A stretch of 64,000 nucleotides of DNA from an uncultured Acidobacteriaceae bacterium (GCA_903828675.1 CAIKND010000182.1:1-64000); one strand, 5' to 3'; counted from the first letter of the stretch, positions 40,240-49,359 are shown. Numbers and translations: made by a program. The notes: generated by a model from the sequence alone, not told the origin.

Positions 40240-41412
40240 ATGCCGCAAGATCAGATCCTCTCTCCCGCACAGCGAGAGGCACATCATGTTATACCAATCT
40301 ATTCGCTGCACCTTGATGTTATTCGAGGTTTAGCTGCGCTCCTCGTACTTGCCGCACATTTACACCTTGTCATCACCGGCCATTCCACCGCAACCGGCGA
40401 AGGAATCATCTCTCACCCTGCCCATGCAGCATCGATGGCCCGCGCCGCGGTCTTTATTTTTTTCATCCTGAGCGGCTATTTGGTCGGCGGAAGTGTCATT
40501 CGAGAGCTCAAACGCAATACCTTCTCATGGTCAAAATATGCTTTGCGGCGCCTCACCCGCCTCTGGACAGTTCTCATTCCAACGCTCATATTGGGGAGTA
40601 TTGCCGACACTGTTACCGCACACTTCTATTCCAAAACCAGCGTCTTCACCAACTGTGAATTCACCAGCGTGCTTCGCGCCCCATCTGGGGCGTTCCACTT
40701 TCTTCCCTATCTCAGCTTCTTGCAATCCATCAACCGATTCGCGTTTCACGATTTCGGAACTAATGCAGCGCTGTGGAGTCTCTCCAACGAATTCTGGTAT
40801 TACGCTCTCTTTCCGCTCATTGCGGTCAGCCTTTTTGGCGCCGGCACTCCCAAGTTCCTTCGCGTGGCATTTGCAATACTGGCGGCTTTTCTTCTCTGGT
40901 TCCTTGGCGTTCGCATCAGTGCTGGTTTTCCGTTGTGGCTTTGCGGCGTTCTAGCCTATTTGGTTCCAGCGAAAATCCCACAAAAATTCCTGCGCCCTGT
41001 CAATATCTCACTTACATTACAGTTCCTTGCCGTTCTGTATTTCCTGCGTTCGCATGCTGTCGGCGCTGTATCTTCAGATGTGTCCCTTGCTCTTTCGTTT
41101 ACCCTATTGCTTTACGGCATTCTTCATCAAGTCGACCCGGCAAAACCCTCGCTGTACTGGCACTTGGCACACTGTCTTTCCTTCCCTTCATACTCGCTCT
41201 ATGCGTGCCATATTCCTATTTGTATTCTGCTAACTGCCGCTTTTCAGGCTTCCTTCCCCGATCTCTTTTCTCAAACTCCGCTCGCTGCCACAATCATTCT
41301 CGTGCTCGTCCTCGCCTACGCCGGCCTTTTTTATCTGGTTTTTGAGCGCAACACTGAGCATTTACGCAAGTTCGCCGAGAGGCTTCTCTTCCATCAGCAG
41401 GCAGGACATTGA
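40240..41412 (+). CDS. Acyltransferase 3 family membrane protein
   Basis: This is an OafA/YrhL-type integral membrane O-acyltransferase (390 residues, about ten hydrophobic segments) that acetylates or acylates cell-surface sugars. Family motifs: YSLHLDVIRGLAALLVLAAHLH (the catalytic-site R and H region), FFILSGYLVGGSVI, RLTRLWTVLIPTLI and LWSLSNEFWYYALFPLIA. ATG at 40240, with GGAG 8 nt upstream. It is convergent with an O-antigen ligase-like gene 24 bp away, consistent with a shared surface-polysaccharide theme. Confidence 0.9.
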   Translation: MPQDQILSPAQREAHHVIPIYSLHLDVIRGLAALLVLAAHLHLVITGHSTATGEGIISHPAHAASMARAAVFIFFILSGYLVGGSVIRELKRNTFSWSKYALRRLTRLWTVLIPTLILGSIADTVTAHFYSKTSVFTNCEFTSVLRAPSGAFHFLPYLSFLQSINRFAFHDFGTNAALWSLSNEFWYYALFPLIAVSLFGAGTPKFLRVAFAILAAFLLWFLGVRISAGFPLWLCGVLAYLVPAKIPQKFLRPVNISLTLQFLAVLYFLRSHAVGAVSSDVSLALSFTLLLYGILHQVDPAKPSLYWHLAHCLSFPSYSLYACHIPICILLTAAFQASFPDLFSQTPLAATIILVLVLAYAGLFYLVFERNTEHLRKFAERLLFHQQAGH

Positions 41413-41436
41413 GCAGGCAAACCGGCCTAGGAGCGC

Positions 41437-42837
41437 TCAGATAGCACTTTGTCCCTGCTGAGCCGCAGTCAGACGAAGATATCTTCCGTAGCGGAGAACA
41501 ACTCCAAAAAACAGGTAGTAAGGAATCGCAAGAAAAGGCTTCTCAAATCCGTCCTCGCCGATCGCATAGGCAAGTACCTGGACACTATAGATCAAAAGCA
41601 AGAGCAGATTGTCCTGATCGCGCACCCACCGCATCCGTCTGCAAAGTTGAAAGCTTCGCCACCAGGACAAATAGAGTGATGCCTGCATTGCAACCCAGAC
41701 AAGCATCCCAGAGATGCCAAGGCGCGCGAGAACGGAGATGTAGCTGTTATGCGGTTCGCGGGCTGATGCCCCAAGAGCTCCATGAAAATCAGTCAGAGAA
41801 ACTCCGTAGCCGAGCCCGAATATCATTACTCGGTGCGATCCCTGCATCTGCTGATAAATGCGTCTCCACCAGCCAAGCCGCAGCGAAACCCCCGCAGCTG
41901 ATCCCTCAACATCTCCTGATCCCGAAGATCTAGTTATGCTCTGAAAATGTTGAGAGATGAAGTCTAGAGAAATCTTATGGCCACGCCCACCCTCAACATT
42001 AATGCCTGAAACAGAAATAGCCCCAATAGCGACTACGCCAAAGAGCAATATCGTTGCCCACTTTGTCGCCAGTCTTCTCTTGGTCAGAAACAATATTGCA
42101 CCCGTCATGAGAACAGCAAGATAAATAGTCCGCTGCTGCGCAAATGCCACTGAGAATGTCACCAGGAGGCATGCAAGCAGTATCCTGCCTTTGGTCAATT
42201 TGTCCTTCTGCTTACCATCGATCAATAGCCAGCAGGCCGCCCAGATTAGGATCACCGCCGTGTTTGTGACTGAAAAAATAAGGGGGGCACCTACACCTGC
42301 GACCCCAGGCAATCTGGGAGAAAAAGATTGGAGATAATGGTTCGCTGGCAGTAGCAGCCCATAGGCAATCGCAACGAGGAGTATCTTTCTTAACCATCTG
42401 AAGAAGTAGCTCAGATTTTCGACGCTATTCGCCAGCCAGAACCCAACAATCAGATAGAGGGATTCGATTGCCTGTGAGGCATCTCGGAACGACCAGGCTC
42501 CCCCCACGGTCGTGTCAATCAGACACCGGCTCAGACTCATGCCCCACCATAAGAGAATGGGGAACAGCCACGCCTCCTTCCCCATCTTAGGCAGCAAGAC
42601 CGGGAGACTGATGACGCAGAGACAACCAATCAGAACGACTTCGCCTATTGGGATTCCGACTCCCACAGGCGGAATACGAACCATCATGAAGCCACTGTTC
42701 AAGATAATATACGCGCCAGTTGCCCATAGCACTACCTTACGTAAAAAGGTAACTCGCAACGGAATAGAGCTCGCATCGATGCCGGAGATGCCGTTTCTTT
42801 GCCATGGGCTTACATCCGCAAAAGAGGGGTTGTTCAT
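41437..42837 (-). CDS. O-antigen ligase/polymerase (Wzy/WaaL-like) membrane protein
   Basis: A 466-residue polytopic membrane protein with about ten to twelve hydrophobic segments. A large periplasmic loop carries the conserved region GLGYGVSLTDFHGALGASAREPHNSYISVLARLGISGML, where the Arg and His of the H/R-rich block match the O-antigen ligase domain. It would polymerise or ligate exported glycan chains. There is no signal peptide beyond the first TM (VVLWATGAYIILNSGFMMV). ATG at 42837, with GGAG about 9 nt upstream. Its codon use is less GC-rich than in the housekeeping genes, common for surface-polysaccharide genes. Confidence 0.85.
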   Translation of the reverse strand: MNNPSFADVSPWQRNGISGIDASSIPLRVTFLRKVVLWATGAYIILNSGFMMVRIPPVGVGIPIGEVVLIGCLCVISLPVLLPKMGKEAWLFPILLWWGMSLSRCLIDTTVGGAWSFRDASQAIESLYLIVGFWLANSVENLSYFFRWLRKILLVAIAYGLLLPANHYLQSFSPRLPGVAGVGAPLIFSVTNTAVILIWAACWLLIDGKQKDKLTKGRILLACLLVTFSVAFAQQRTIYLAVLMTGAILFLTKRRLATKWATILLFGVVAIGAISVSGINVEGGRGHKISLDFISQHFQSITRSSGSGDVEGSAAGVSLRLGWWRRIYQQMQGSHRVMIFGLGYGVSLTDFHGALGASAREPHNSYISVLARLGISGMLVWVAMQASLYLSWWRSFQLCRRMRWVRDQDNLLLLLIYSVQVLAYAIGEDGFEKPFLAIPYYLFFGVVLRYGRYLRLTAAQQGQSAI

Positions 42838-44139
42838 TGCGAAATTCTCCAGACTGAATGGTGATACCCTGCAGATTCAAATTGGAGCAAGAAAATCCTG
42901 ACCTCTACGCATATCTTCGCAGTCTGCGCAGAAGAACTCGAAAAGCACTTTGCGAAAGAGGAACTACTCGCAGCAAAAACGCCGAAAGGGAAGCAGTGCT
43001 GGGATTTGCTGTGAAGGTCTAGATCCAATTTGCCAGTCGTCAAGAAAATCTGCACATCTGATTGGTTGCCCCACGGCTTAGAAACGTAACCATGAAAAGG
43101 CCCCACAGGTGCTTTCGGTTGAACTAATGCTTGCCAGAATGCGCGAGGATGTATCAATAGTGGCATCTTCCCGAGCAACCACAGTTGGCGTGCAAGGTAG
43201 CAGGTCGTAACCATAATGCCGAAGAGCACAAACTGAAGTGAGTCGAATACGATCAAGTCTGTCCTATATCTGTCGAGGATAGAGTTGGGGCAGCCGGCAT
43301 CAATTAAGTTGCAATTCATTGCGGTAAGGATCACGAAGCTTATGCGTCGGCGGAGTTTTTCAGATTCACCCGCGACCGAGAAAGACAGACGCAATCGCGC
43401 CGCCCTTCACAGTTTCTCCTAGTCATGGCGATTCTCCGTCGTGGTGCGACACAATCACCCGGAGAACCTTGTACCTGGTGCAAGGCGGCGAAATGGTATG
43501 GGGGAAGGCTGGCATATATCTGGATGGTCTTCCCGGTGATTAGCACCGTACGAGACTCGTAGTATAGCACGGTGGAGGATTCACCTAACTTTATAAGACC
43601 ATTGAAAATGTCCGGGCTAGGTATCGATCTGGGCGGCGTTTAGTGCATATCGAGTGCTATTGCCGGAACCCTTCGGAATCCAGTGAACTCCGGTGGGATA
43701 GTTTCAGTTCCTGAAGCTGAGCACCTTGGTTGGCTGTGGGTGACCGAGGCGCACGATGGCTAGGGACCATGCCCCGAAGTAGACCGTGGCGAAGGTGCAG
43801 CAAAGCGATAGATCACATTCTGTCCGCTAATTGAGTTGACGTGGCTTACCATCGAGCGCCAAAGTCGCGGTGCAGCGCGTAGGTCTGGTCCAGATCACTC
43901 GTACACGTTCCAATCGCTTTGGGAATAGACATCGACCGTCTTAATCGGCCCATTGAGTCTTGATCGTATCGCCTCTGCGCCCGCGAAGAACAACGACCCA
44001 AAAAAGAAGCCGGGCTTTAGCTCCTGCCACATTTCGAACCGCCTGTGGTGCCTTTTTCCACCTGTTCTGTGTCTTGCAAGCTGCTCTTCTTCCAAATCCA
44101 AACGCAAGCTCTTTCGAGTGCGATTCCCCGCCCTTGGTT
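42838..44139. other. 1.3-kb region without a convincing gene
   Basis: This is the largest gene-poor stretch in the window. The track offers a 186-codon minus-strand ORF (42834-43394) with low-complexity Ser/Phe runs, overlapping the start of the O-antigen ligase gene, and a 76-codon ORF. Neither has a ribosome site, a family motif or codon bias like its neighbours. Base composition is lower in GC than the flanks. It may be the remains of decayed genes or a transferred segment. Confidence 0.5.
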
Positions 44140-44156
44140 CTCTATTCTCTATCTCA
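44140..44156. repeat. Heptamer tract at the PAP2 gene end
   Basis: CTCTATT and CTCTATC units lead directly into the stop codon of the PAP2 gene (TCA on +, 44154-44156), which begins the next 7-bp unit. Confidence 0.6.
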
Positions 44157-45125
44157 GTCCACCGCTGCCCGCATCCGCCTCGCCAATCCAATTCTGGTAA
44201 ACAGCAGCGGAGCTAGAAATATGTTCACGACTCCCGCCGCCGTGAAGCGCACGTAAAGCAACACGATTCCGAGTACCGCCGACCCACTGGAAACCCCACC
44301 GAAAGCCATGCCGAGAATCTCCACCGTGCCTATTACCAGGCCAATGGTCAAAAAACAGCGCAATCCCTTCGCGACGAAATGCGAGCTTCCGGGATCGAAG
44401 TTCAGGTTCCTCAGTTCCAACGGGCGCGCAATTACGATGCCTGTCAAAAACCCGCCGTCCGCCAAAAATCCCACCGACTCGCCGCCAACGTGACCGCCAC
44501 TCACAGCCAGAGCCAGAACCCAAAGCGCCACGCTCCCCATAACCGCGATGCCGATTTGCGCCCCATATGAAAGCTTGTTCCACAGGTCGCCGACCGCTCC
44601 GGCGTACCGGATCGAAACCAGCGCGCAACCCAGTCCAAGCACCCAGCCCAGCAGAACATCCTCGACATAATGCACACCGAGGTAGGAGCGCGATAAACCA
44701 ACAAGAACGATAGCCAACACCGCAGCAACCCTTACGTACCCGTTCTTCATCGCCGCAAAGAGATACGAATAGAAGGCGGCCGCCGACATCGCGTGCCCTG
44801 AAGGTGTTGAATACTCCGTTGCCAGTCCGCGCGCGGTCTCCGGCGAAACGGCCCATTTCTTCAGATAGGTTCCATCACTCACAAACGGACGGGGATTCCT
44901 GATCGTCAACTTCAAAAGCCCATCCAGCGATGCAGTCACCAGCAGCAATACGGAGAGCCGGATAGCCAGTTGCTTGTTCCACGCGACATAGATCAGCGTG
45001 ATGATAAGGACATAAACATTGAATGTGCCGAAAGATGTGACGCCGAGGAAGAACTTTGTAAGGAGTGCGGTTCTGTGATCTGCCAAAGACTCCATCACAG
45101 TCATATTGAACAGTAGCGGAGACAT
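44154..45125 (-). CDS. PAP2-family phosphatase, integral membrane
   Basis: A 323-residue membrane phosphatase of the PAP2/vanadium haloperoxidase superfamily, acting on lipid phosphates such as phosphatidic acid or undecaprenyl pyrophosphate. The three signature blocks are present: KLTIRNPRP, STPSGHAMSAA and SRSYLGVHYVEDVLLGW. The C-terminal third adds several further hydrophobic segments, making it longer than typical single-domain PAP2 enzymes. ATG at 45125 after a GAGGGT. It may recycle the lipid carrier for the nearby polysaccharide genes. Confidence 0.88.
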   Translation of the reverse strand: MSPLLFNMTVMESLADHRTALLTKFFLGVTSFGTFNVYVLIITLIYVAWNKQLAIRLSVLLLVTASLDGLLKLTIRNPRPFVSDGTYLKKWAVSPETARGLATEYSTPSGHAMSAAAFYSYLFAAMKNGYVRVAAVLAIVLVGLSRSYLGVHYVEDVLLGWVLGLGCALVSIRYAGAVGDLWNKLSYGAQIGIAVMGSVALWVLALAVSGGHVGGESVGFLADGGFLTGIVIARPLELRNLNFDPGSSHFVAKGLRCFLTIGLVIGTVEILGMAFGGVSSGSAVLGIVLLYVRFTAAGVVNIFLAPLLFTRIGLARRMRAAVD

Positions 45126-45346
45126 TCTCTTACCCTCTTCTCACTACGCTTTTGCTGTAAACAAGGATCGTCACAGCCAATGAATTGGAAGACGCCGCAT
45201 CTCAAACTCCGGGCGCGGAACGTACTCGTTCCAGGACGCAAGAATCCCTTCAGGGCATCTTCGATTCAGGCGTAAACAGTATGGGAGGGCATGCAGTCCG
45301 GCAATGACTACAAACAGTAAGACTGATATTGATTTACACCCGGCCG

Positions 45347-46024
45347 CTAAAGCTCCCCAAAAATATCCCGAAATTCAAACGTCCCCGACTTCCCCGCCAG
45401 CCACTCGGCACCGCGCACCGCGCCCTGCGCAAACCCGCGCCGGCTCGACGCATCGTGCCGCAGTTCCAAGGTGTCGTATTCGCTCTTTGCCGTCACAATA
45501 TGCTCGCCCTTGGCGTCACCCAGCCGATGCGAAGTAATCGGAATCTCGATCCCCGGCCGCACTGCGAGAATAATCTCCTTCAACGTCAGCGCGGTTCCCG
45601 ACGGCGCATCCAGCTTCGACGTGTGGTGCGTCTCATCGATTGAAAAGCTGTAGCCATCCAGTCCCGCCAACTCCGCCGTCAGCCGGAAAAGCTTCTGTAC
45701 GCCGATTGAAAAATTCGTCCCGTACAGCAGCCCGCCGCCACTCCGCGCGGCCAGCGCCTTCATCTCATCCAGATGCGCATACCACCCCGTCGTGCCCACC
45801 ACGATGCGCGACCCAAGCCCCAGCACCGCGCGCATATTTTCCAGCGCCGCCGCAGGAGCGGTAAAGTCCACAACCGCGTCCACGTCCGCCAGGTTCGCCG
45901 CCGTCAGCGCCGACGCATGCTCGTTCTCGAAGATATCGAGCGTCCGCACCTCATGCCCGCGTTCCCGCGCAACATCGGCAACCAGACTCCCCGTCTTCCC
46001 CTTGCCCAGCACTAAAAACTGCAT
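45347..46024 (-). CDS. dapB: 4-hydroxy-tetrahydrodipicolinate reductase
   Basis: DapB reduces hydroxy-tetrahydrodipicolinate with NAD(P)H in the lysine/diaminopimelate pathway. From the ATG at 46024 the protein has 225 residues, shorter than the usual 240-270; the segment after the N-terminal GKGKTG nucleotide motif is condensed. The catalytic block DETHHTSKLDAPSGTALTLKE (His, Lys and the substrate-binding SGT) is intact, as are VVGTTGW and GTNFSIGVQKLF. It follows lysC and asd in the same orientation, giving an asd-lysC-dapB aspartate-family group separated by repeat-filled gaps. Confidence 0.93.
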   Translation of the reverse strand: MQFLVLGKGKTGSLVADVARERGHEVRTLDIFENEHASALTAANLADVDAVVDFTAPAAALENMRAVLGLGSRIVVGTTGWYAHLDEMKALAARSGGGLLYGTNFSIGVQKLFRLTAELAGLDGYSFSIDETHHTSKLDAPSGTALTLKEIILAVRPGIEIPITSHRLGDAKGEHIVTAKSEYDTLELRHDASSRRGFAQGAVRGAEWLAGKSGTFEFRDIFGEL

Positions 46025-46044
46025 TTCCAATGACCCTCTGTTTA

Positions 46045-46132
46045 AGTCGGTGCTTTGAAAGGGCACGACTTCAGTCGTGCCGCAAATGCTGCAAAATGAA
46101 TGAGGGCTTCAGCCCCTGAGGGAATGCTCGGC
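46045..46132. repeat. Double-hairpin repeat (copy 1)
   Basis: GGCACGACT-TCA-GTCGTGCC, a spacer CGCAAATGCTGCAAAATGAATG, then GGGCT-TCA-GCCC. The same two-hairpin element recurs at 54191-54262, with partial forms at 51462-51530 and 54061-54155. Confidence 0.8.
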
Positions 46133-46163
46133 GTGGAATAAGACCAAATCAGATGTTTCCTAA

Positions 46164-46187
46164 AGCTCCAAGCTTCTAGCTTCAAGC
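46164..46187. repeat. AGCTTCA-type heptamer tract
   Basis: AGCTCCA, AGCTTCT, AGCTTCA and AGC in tandem: the same 7-bp period as the CTATTCC and CTGTCCA tracts but a different unit, about 75 bp beyond the lysC stop. Confidence 0.6.
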
Positions 46188-46257
46188 AAAAATCCTAGAT
46201 CAAGACGCATGTCAATTTCTGGCCAGAAACCTGGAACTACGCCACCGCACACCACAA

Positions 46258-46290
46258 ACTGTTCACTGTGCACTGTCCACTGCCAACTGC
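46258..46290. repeat. Heptamer tract encoding the LysC C-terminus and stop
   Basis: ACTGTTC, ACTGTGC, ACTGTCC, ACTGCCA and ACTGC in tandem. Read on the minus strand, it encodes the final residues QLAVDSAQ and the TGA stop (46263-46265) of lysC. Confidence 0.8.
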
Positions 46291-47690
46291 TTCCTCGCTT
46301 CCACGTCGAAGATCGCCGGATCGGGCTCCTTGAAAAACGCCGCATGCAGTGACCGCACCGCCTCTTCCGCGTCGTCCTCTTCGATCATGAAGCTCATGTT
46401 GATTTCGCTCGCACCCTGCGAAATCATGCGCACATTCACGTGCCGCACGGCGTTGAACACCTGCGCGGCAATCCCGTGCTGTCCGCGGATATCTTCGCCC
46501 ACCATGCACACAAGCGCCTTCTTGCCCTCGTACTTCACGTCCGCCAGCTTGCCCAGATCCGCCGCGATGGCCGGCAGCTTGTCCGTCGAGTCCACGGTCA
46601 GGGACACGCTCACCTCTGAAGTCGAAACCATGTCCACCGGGCATTGGTGCTTGTCGAAAATCGCGAAGATTTGGCTCAGGTACCCGTGCGTCATCAGCAT
46701 GCGGCTCGCCACCACGTCGATGATGCTCAACTTCTTCTTTACTGAGATCGACTTGAACGGGCTCTTGCAGTGAGGGGCCAATGAAATGATCCGCGTCCCC
46801 TCGTTGCTCGCATTGCGGCTGTTCAGCACCAGTACCGGAATGTTCTTCTTCACGGCCGGCAAAATTGTCGCTGGGTGCAGTACCTTGGCCCCGAAGTAGG
46901 CCAATTCCGCCGCCTCTTCAAAGCTGATCACCTTCACCCGCAGCGCATCCGGACATACCCGCGGATCGGCCGTCATAATGCCGTCCACGTCCGTCCAGAT
47001 CTCGATCGCTTCGGCCGTCAGCGCCCCACCGATCAGTGCCCCCGTAAAGTCCGACCCCCCGCGCCCTAGCGTGGTCGTGATTCCGGCCTCGTTCGACGCG
47101 ATAAACCCGCCCATCACCGGCACCTTGCCCTGCGCCGCCAGAGGAAGCAGCTTCTCCTGGGCGCGCTTTTCGATCAGGTCGTCCTGCGGAATCGCCTTCT
47201 GGAACTGCGAGTCGGTAATGATAATGTCGCGCGCGTCCACGTGGACGCCCTCCATGCCTAACTCGCGAAACGCCTGGGCGACGATGCGGCTCGATACCCG
47301 CTCGCCATAACTCACAATCAGGTCGGAGATGCGCGGAGTCAGCTCCAGAATCGCCGCCAGCCCGCGCAGTACCTCATCCAGAGAATCGAATTTCTGGTCG
47401 ATGAAGTCCAGCAGAGCGGCGATATCGGAGGTATTCTTCACCAGCGCAATCGCCGTGTCCCGATGCCGTGCCCGCAGCCGCGAACTAATCGCCAGCGCGC
47501 CCGTCCGGTCCCCGACTGAGGCCGCGCCCGCAGCCCGCAGCAACTGGTCGGTCACCTTGGCCATGGCGCTCACCACCACCACCGGGCTCTTGCCCTGCGC
47601 CACACGCCCGGCCACAATCGCCGCAGTACGCCCAATCGCCGCCGGATCCTCCACCGACGTCCCGCCAAACTTCATCACTACCAGGTTCAT
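46263..47690 (-). CDS. lysC: Aspartate kinase
   Basis: This enzyme phosphorylates aspartate, the committed step toward lysine, threonine and methionine. The 475-residue protein is the monofunctional long form: VMKFGGTSVEDPAAI, GERVSSRIVAQAFRE, TTLGRGGSDFTGALIGGALTAEAIEIWTDVDGIMTADPRV and EAAELAYFGAKVLHPATILPA. Two ACT regulatory domains follow (from about residue 320: LSIIDVVASRMLMTHGYLSQIF and KKALVCMVGEDIRGQHGIAAQVF), implying feedback inhibition. The last residues and stop derive from a heptamer repeat. It lies between asd and dapB. Confidence 0.96.
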   Translation of the reverse strand: MNLVVMKFGGTSVEDPAAIGRTAAIVAGRVAQGKSPVVVVSAMAKVTDQLLRAAGAASVGDRTGALAISSRLRARHRDTAIALVKNTSDIAALLDFIDQKFDSLDEVLRGLAAILELTPRISDLIVSYGERVSSRIVAQAFRELGMEGVHVDARDIIITDSQFQKAIPQDDLIEKRAQEKLLPLAAQGKVPVMGGFIASNEAGITTTLGRGGSDFTGALIGGALTAEAIEIWTDVDGIMTADPRVCPDALRVKVISFEEAAELAYFGAKVLHPATILPAVKKNIPVLVLNSRNASNEGTRIISLAPHCKSPFKSISVKKKLSIIDVVASRMLMTHGYLSQIFAIFDKHQCPVDMVSTSEVSVSLTVDSTDKLPAIAADLGKLADVKYEGKKALVCMVGEDIRGQHGIAAQVFNAVRHVNVRMISQGASEINMSFMIEEDDAEEAVRSLHAAFFKEPDPAIFDVEARKQLAVDSAQ

Positions 47691-47721
47691 GCCGATTTTC
47701 CCATTCCTAGCGCAATGCTCA

Positions 47722-47763
47722 GTGCTCCATCCTTACGGCTCTTCTCTATCGCAAGCGTGGGAT
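47722..47763. repeat. Diverged GTGC(C/T)CCATCC palindrome
   Basis: GTGCTCCATCCTTACGG...CGCAAGCGTGGGATGG lies in the asd-lysC gap. The arms are imperfect, so this is an ageing copy. Confidence 0.55.
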
Positions 47764-47810
47764 GGAACGAACATGAGCGCCAAAACCCGCCAACTCACCG
47801 AAATCGCCCC

Positions 47811-47901
47811 GTGCCCCATCTTTGCGATTTTTCTCTATCGCAAGGGTGGGAAAGCATAAAGGCAACCCCGCGCTTTTCTATTCCCTGTTCCCTGCTCTCT
47901 A
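47811..47901. repeat. Composite repeat at the asd gene end
   Basis: Palindrome GTGCCCCATCTTTGCGA...TCGCAAGGGTGGGA, then the linker aagcataaaggcaaccccgcgctttt, then CTATTCC, CTGTTCC, CTGCTCT and CTA. The final CTA is the complement of the asd TAG stop. Confidence 0.8.
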
Positions 47902-48945
47902 AAGCTTGTTCATGCTCGCCAGCAATTCCGCGTTCAGAATGGTAGCCCCAGCCGCTCCGCGCACCGTATTGTGCGAGAGCAGCACAAACTTCCAGTCCAG
48001 CAGGTTGCACGGCCTCAGCCTTCCAACCGTCACCGCCATGCCGTTCCCGCGATTCCGGTCCAGGCGCGGCTGCGGACGGTCAGGCAACGCTGTCCATTGC
48101 ACCGGAACAGCAGGAGCAGTGGGCAAATCCCGCCCAGCCAGCGGCTGGAACTCGGCCCACGCCGCCAGAATTTCCTCCTGCGTGGCCTTCTTCCTTAGCT
48201 TCAGCGAAACGCACTCCGTATGCCCATCCACCACCGGAACCCGGTTGCAATGGGCGGTCATGCCCGCCGCCAGAGGCGTCACCGCATCCCCAGCCAGCTT
48301 GCCCAGCAGCTTCAGCGTCTCGGCTTCCATCTTCTCTTCTTCGCCGCCGATGTAAGGAACCACGTTGTCCAGAATGTCCATCGAAGCCACGCCCGGATAA
48401 CCCGCGCCGCTCACCGCCTGCATCGTGGTCACAAAAATCTGCTCAATGCCAAAGCGTTCCTCGATCGGCTTCAGCGCCATCACCAGCCCAATCGTCGAGC
48501 AGTTCGGATTGGTCACCATGTATCCGCCACCCTGCTGGCGCGACGGCTGGGCCTCGATCAGGTGCAGATGGTCCGCGTTCACCTCCGGAATCACCAGCGG
48601 CACATTCGGCGTCATGCGGAAGGCGCTCGAGTTCGACAGCACCGCACAGCCGGCATTGGCGAACTTCGGCTCCATCTCACGCGCAATGCCCGCGTCAATC
48701 GAGGCAAAGATCACCTTCGGCGCGCCCTCGGGCTCGGCGTCGGACACCATCATCTTGGCGATCCGCTCCGGCATCGGCGTATCCAGACGCCATTTGGCCG
48801 CCTCCCCGTAAGTCTTGCCGCTGGACCGGTCACTGGCCGCAAGCCACGCGACCTCGAACCACGGGTGGTTTTCAAGCAGTTGGATGTAACGTTGGCCGAC
48901 CATGCCAGTCGCGCCCAGGATGCCAATTGGTTGTTTGTTTTTCAT
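47899..48945 (-). CDS. asd: Aspartate-semialdehyde dehydrogenase
   Basis: Reduces aspartyl phosphate from LysC to aspartate semialdehyde with NADPH. From the ATG at 48945 the protein has about 348 residues; the track's first codon is a GTG four codons earlier and neither has a strong Shine-Dalgarno. PIGILGATGMVGQRYIQLLENHPWFEV and the catalytic Cys in TNPNCSTIGLVMALKP are clear, with TAHCNRVPVVDGHTECVSL near the substrate site. The long N-terminal motif and overall length resemble the archaeal/fungal-type enzymes rather than the E. coli type. The stop codon lies at the end of a heptamer repeat. Confidence 0.94.
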   Translation of the reverse strand: MKNKQPIGILGATGMVGQRYIQLLENHPWFEVAWLAASDRSSGKTYGEAAKWRLDTPMPERIAKMMVSDAEPEGAPKVIFASIDAGIAREMEPKFANAGCAVLSNSSAFRMTPNVPLVIPEVNADHLHLIEAQPSRQQGGGYMVTNPNCSTIGLVMALKPIEERFGIEQIFVTTMQAVSGAGYPGVASMDILDNVVPYIGGEEEKMEAETLKLLGKLAGDAVTPLAAGMTAHCNRVPVVDGHTECVSLKLRKKATQEEILAAWAEFQPLAGRDLPTAPAVPVQWTALPDRPQPRLDRNRGNGMAVTVGRLRPCNLLDWKFVLLSHNTVRGAAGATILNAELLASMNKL

Positions 48946-48978
48946 GGTAGTAGACACTTCAGTGTACAGGAGTGCGGC

Positions 48979-49359
48979 CTAGCGCTTCAGCCAGTACCCC
49001 AGCACCGTACCCAGGGTCGTATACCCCCAGTCCTTTTGCTGAGGTGTGAACTGGTTTGAAAAAACAATCCAGATTGCGAGCGCGGTAAGCGCGAGGCTCA
49101 GCAGCATGCGCATCATCTGGGGTGCCAGCTTCAGGAAAGCCGTCGTGAAAGATGGGTCAGGCCCCGCGCGCTTCCCGCCCTTCGTCGCGTAAAAGCTTAG
49201 GAATCCCAATCGCTCCTGAAAACCCAGCAACGCCGTTCCAAGCAGTTCCCTGACAGCCTCTTCCTCTCCCCCAAGGCTTGCCCTGATTTTTTTGCTGAAG
49301 ATGGCGCTCAGAGCCAGAACCACAGCGACGCCAAACGTGATTACGGGAATCAGGCCCAT
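48979..49359 (-). CDS. Small membrane protein of unknown function
   Basis: 126 residues with an N-terminal hydrophobic segment (LIPVITFGVAVVLALSAIF), a charged middle (KKIRASLGGEEEAVREL) and a second hydrophobic segment (MMRMLLSLALTALAIWIVFS), ending KDWGYTTLGTVLGYWLKR. A GGAGGG lies just before the ATG. I do not recognise a family. It lies upstream of asd in the same orientation with a 33-bp gap and may be co-transcribed. Confidence 0.65.
   Translation of the reverse strand: MGLIPVITFGVAVVLALSAIFSKKIRASLGGEEEAVRELLGTALLGFQERLGFLSFYATKGGKRAGPDPSFTTAFLKLAPQMMRMLLSLALTALAIWIVFSNQFTPQQKDWGYTTLGTVLGYWLKR

Noticed and set aside
42834-43394. 186-codon minus-strand ORF upstream of the O-antigen ligase
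   Set aside because: It overlaps the ligase start, contains Ser/Phe low-complexity runs, has no ribosome site and matches no family I know. Treated as non-coding.
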